A stretch of DNA of 6,258 bases from Pseudomonadota bacterium (GTDB lineage Bacteria; Pseudomonadota; Alphaproteobacteria; Rhizobiales; Beijerinckiaceae), in NCBI GenBank assembly GCA_028876585.1, contig JAGWRL010000200.1, forward strand, positions 1-6,258. The letters run 5' to 3'. Below, in pieces: positions 3,519 through 6,258 of this stretch; positions within the stretch are counted from its first letter, which is position 1, and every line of letters begins with the position of its first letter. Under the pieces are notes generated by a model. That model was not told the DNA's origin and ran no database searches. It saw nothing but the letters and a program-made list of their open reading frames with translations. Made by a program: the position numbers and the translations under genes.

Positions 3519-6258
3519 ACGCCCCCGTCGCCGCCGCGACCCGGCTGCGCCAGCCCACCAGCATCACGCTCGCCCGCGCGCCGGAAGGGTTTGACGCCTT
3601 CGTCGTCGCCGACCTCGTGCGCGCTCTGGCGGGCGACGCGGAAAACCGCGCCGTCGCGCTGACCTTCGTCGCCCGCGATTCGATCCGGGCGCAGAATTTC
3701 GTCGACGCGCTCGCCTTCGCCGCGCCCGAGATCGAGGCGCTGTCGCTGCCGGCCTGGGATTGCCAGCCCTACGACCGCGTCTCGCCCAACGCCGCCATCG
3801 CCTCGGCGCGCATGACCGCGCTGGCGCGGCTCGCGCTGACGCGCGGCGCGCGCGAGCGGCCGCGCATCCTGGTGACGACGGCGAACGCGCTGAGCCAGCG
3901 CGTGCCGCCGCGCGCCTATCTCGCCAGGGCCGCGCTCTCCGTCGCCCCCGGCAATGTGCTCAACATGGAGACGCTCGCGGCGTGGCTGGAAGCCAACGGC
4001 TTCACCCGCGCGAGCCTCGTTCGCGACGTCGGCGATTACGCGCAGCGCGGCGGCATCCTCGACCTCTACGCCCCCGCCCTGCCCACGCCGATCCGCCTCG
4101 ATTTCTTCGGCGACACGCTGGAATCGATCCGCGCCTTCGATCCCGAAACGCAGCGCTCGACCGGGCAATTGCGCTCGCTCGACCTGACGCCGATGAGCGA
4201 GGCGCAGCTCACGTCGGATACGATCCGCCGCTTCCGTCAGGGCTATGTCGCAGAGTTCGGCGCGCCCCGGCGCGGCGATTCCATTTACGAGGCGATCAGC
4301 GAGGGCCGCCGCGCCATCGGCCTCGAACATTGGCTGCCGCTGTTCTACGACAAGCTCGACTCGCTGTTCGATTACATCGGCGCCGCGCCCGTCGTTCTGG
4401 ACGCCCGCGCCGAGGAAGTCGCGAAAAACCGCTTCGCGCAGATCGAGGATTATTACGGCGCGCGCAAATTCGCGCGCGATCAGGACCCCGCCGCCAACGA
4501 TTACCAGCCGCTGAAGCCGGACCGGCTCTATCTCAGCCCCGCCGAGTTCACGGACGCGCTCGCCGCCCGCCCGCTGGCGCGGCTCCAGCCGTTCGAGGCC
4601 GCGCCCGACGCGCTCGACGTCATCGACTGCGGCGGGAGGGTCGGTCGCGATTTCGCGCCCGAGCGGCAGGCCGACGGCGCCAACGTGTTCGAGGCGGCGG
4701 CCGCGCATGTGCGCGACTTGCGCGCGGCCGGAAAGACGGTCGTCGTCGCCGGCTGGTCGGACGGCTCGCGCGAGCGGTTGAGCCATGTGTTCGCCGAGCA
4801 TGGCCTGAAGGCGATCGAACTGGTGTCCTCGCTCGCGCAGGTGCGGACGGCGCGGGCCGGCGCGTTGCCGCTCGCCGTCGTCGCGCTGGAGCATGGGTTC
4901 GAATCCGCCGATCTCGCCGTCATCGGCGAGCAGGACATTCTCGGCGACCGGCTGGTGCGGCAGGCGCGGCGCAAGCGGCGGGCCGAGAACGTGCTCGCCG
5001 AGGCCGCCGCGCTGACGGCGGGCGATCTCGTCGTGCATATCGACCACGGCGTCGGCCGCTTCGTCGGCCTCAAGACCATCGAGGCGGCGGGCGCGCCGCA
5101 CGATTGTCTGGAGATCCATTACGCGGGCGGCGACCGGCTGTTCCTGCCGGTGGAAAATCTGGAGCTTCTGTCGCGCTACGGCTCGGAGACGGGCGAACTC
5201 GACCGACTCGGCGCGACGGGCTGGCAGACGCGCAAGGCGCGGCTGAAGAAGCGCGTGCGCGAGATGGCGGGCGAACTCGTGCGCGTGGCCGCCGAGCGCC
5301 TCACCCGCCCCGCCGCGCGGCTCGTGCCGGCCGAGGGGCTCTACGACGAGTTCTGCGCCAAGTTCCCCTACGACGAGACCGAGGACCAGACGCGCGCCAT
5401 CGAAGCGACGCTCGACGATCTCGCGGCGGGACGGCCGATGGACCGGCTGGTGTGCGGCGACGTCGGCTTCGGTAAGACGGAAGTGGCGCTACGCGCCGCC
5501 TTCGCGGCTGCCATCGGCGGCAAGCAGACGGCGGTGGTCGTGCCGACCACCCTGCTCGCGCGCCAGCACTTCAGGAACTTCACCCACCGTTTCGCCGGCC
5601 TGCCGGTGCGGATCGGCCAGCTTTCGCGCATGGTCGGCGCGGCGGAGCAGCGCGAGGTCAAGAAGGGGCTCGCCGAGGGCGCCATCGACATCGTCATCGG
5701 CACCCATGCGCTGCTCGGCAAGACCGTGAGCTTCAAGGACCTCGGCCTCGTCATCATCGACGAGGAGCAGCATTTCGGCGTCGCCCACAAGGAGCGGCTG
5801 AAGGAGCTGCGCGCGGAAGTGCATGTGCTGACGCTTTCCGCGACGCCGATTCCGCGCACCCTGCAACTCGCCATGACGGGCGTTCGCGATCTCTCCATCA
5901 TCGCGACGCCCCCGGTGGACCGGCTCGCGGTGCGCTCGTTCGTCTCGCCGTTCGATACGCTGATCGTGCGCGAGGCGCTGCTGCGCGAGCGCTATCGCGG
6001 CGGGCAATCCTTCTATGTCTGCCCGCGCATCGAGGATCTCGACGAATGCGCCGCGTTCCTCCGGCAGAACGTGCCGGAGTGCAAGTTCGTCGTCGCGCAT
6101 GGGCAATTGCCGATGGGCGAATTGGAGGACAAGATCGGCGCCTTCTACGACGGCAAATACGACATCCTGCTCTCGACCTCGATCGTCGAATCCGGCCTCG
6201 ACATTCCGCGCGCCAACACGCTGATCGTTCACCGCGCCGATATGTTCGGTCTGGGCCA
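3515..6258 (+). CDS. mfd: Transcription-repair coupling factor Mfd, 3'-truncated
   Basis: Mfd is a DNA translocase that removes RNA polymerase stalled at lesions and recruits the UvrABC excision machinery. The GTG start at 3515 overlaps the sdhE stop (GTGA). The frame stays open to the window end, covering 914 complete codons of an expected 1150 or so. The N-terminal UvrB-like region includes LPAWDCQPYDRVSPN (78-92) and the domain 1b/2 block GDYAQRGGILDLY. The RNA-polymerase-interacting domain (about 500-570) starts LTAGDLVVHIDHGVGRFVGL. The superfamily-2 motor follows: Walker A GDVGFGKTE (K654), Walker B DEEQHF (749-754), motif III TLSATPIPRTL (773-783), and the later motif ESGLDIPRANT. The fragment ends at ADMFGLG, just before the RecG/Mfd translocation (TRG) motif. 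The remaining motor end and the autoinhibitory C-terminal domain lie beyond the edge. I read the whole frame and saw no frameshift or internal stop. Confidence 0.98.
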   Translation, partial: MNAPVAAATRLRQPTSITLARAPEGFDAFVVADLVRALAGDAENRAVALTFVARDSIRAQNFVDALAFAAPEIEALSLPAWDCQPYDRVSPNAAIASARMTALARLALTRGARERPRILVTTANALSQRVPPRAYLARAALSVAPGNVLNMETLAAWLEANGFTRASLVRDVGDYAQRGGILDLYAPALPTPIRLDFFGDTLESIRAFDPETQRSTGQLRSLDLTPMSEAQLTSDTIRRFRQGYVAEFGAPRRGDSIYEAISEGRRAIGLEHWLPLFYDKLDSLFDYIGAAPVVLDARAEEVAKNRFAQIEDYYGARKFARDQDPAANDYQPLKPDRLYLSPAEFTDALAARPLARLQPFEAAPDALDVIDCGGRVGRDFAPERQADGANVFEAAAAHVRDLRAAGKTVVVAGWSDGSRERLSHVFAEHGLKAIELVSSLAQVRTARAGALPLAVVALEHGFESADLAVIGEQDILGDRLVRQARRKRRAENVLAEAAALTAGDLVVHIDHGVGRFVGLKTIEAAGAPHDCLEIHYAGGDRLFLPVENLELLSRYGSETGELDRLGATGWQTRKARLKKRVREMAGELVRVAAERLTRPAARLVPAEGLYDEFCAKFPYDETEDQTRAIEATLDDLAAGRPMDRLVCGDVGFGKTEVALRAAFAAAIGGKQTAVVVPTTLLARQHFRNFTHRFAGLPVRIGQLSRMVGAAEQREVKKGLAEGAIDIVIGTHALLGKTVSFKDLGLVIIDEEQHFGVAHKERLKELRAEVHVLTLSATPIPRTLQLAMTGVRDLSIIATPPVDRLAVRSFVSPFDTLIVREALLRERYRGGQSFYVCPRIEDLDECAAFLRQNVPECKFVVAHGQLPMGELEDKIGAFYDGKYDILLSTSIVESGLDIPRANTLIVHRADMFGLG

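Noticed and set aside
3188..5119. 643-codon open frame on the - strand
   Set aside because: It lies opposite sdhE and mfd, both confirmed by motifs; its composition is Arg/Gly/Ala-rich with no recognisable domain.
3760..5475. 571-codon + strand frame rich in arginine
   Set aside because: This is the +1-type shadow of mfd; the true mfd frame is continuous from 3515 and carries all the helicase motifs.
5489..6232. 247-codon - strand frame at the right end
   Set aside because: It is antisense to the Mfd helicase motor, with no domain and no plausible start signal.

Overview
The window is GC-rich, densely coded DNA with strong G/C third-position bias. It most likely comes from an alphaproteobacterium of the Hyphomicrobiales (Rhizobiales) type. 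The taxon is inferred from codon bias, the adjacent sdhE-mfd pair and the style of the small repeat element; it is not proven. Every gene I support lies on the + strand. The long opposite-strand and alternative-frame open frames are shadows of high-GC genes.

Layout: (1) positions 1-1923 hold the C-terminal 640 residues of an inner-membrane RND drug/solvent efflux pump, cut by the left window edge. (2) A 79-nt gap follows, with a predicted stem that would pair with the Shine-Dalgarno of the next gene. (3) Positions 2003-2341 encode an unrecognised 112-residue protein with a TTG start. (4) Positions 2392-3169 hold a MNT/HEPN toxin-antitoxin module: an intact MntA-type minimal nucleotidyltransferase antitoxin, overlapping by 11 nt a HepT-type HEPN toxin gene. 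The toxin gene is split by a small non-autonomous element (MITE) at 2799-2947. (5) sdhE (3222-3518) encodes the flavinylation factor for succinate dehydrogenase and overlaps by 4 nt the start of mfd (3515 to the window end), the transcription-repair coupling factor, which is cut by the right edge after 914 codons.

The main discovery is the broken toxin. Removing exactly 147 bases (the MITE plus one copy of a duplicated TA) restores a 112-codon HEPN protein without a gap, including the RX4HXY active-site motif. The 147-nt insertion keeps the frame but carries three in-frame stops, so the toxin is truncated to 39 native residues plus 35 MITE-encoded ones. The antitoxin's catalytic motif is intact, leaving an apparently orphaned antitoxin. 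The MITE has 13-bp imperfect terminal inverted repeats and two internal hairpins whose sequence differences compensate one another.

The efflux pump, the toxin-antitoxin module and the sdhE-mfd pair are functionally unrelated. The middle section (about 2003-3169) looks like an accessory insertion between a transporter gene and a conserved housekeeping pair.
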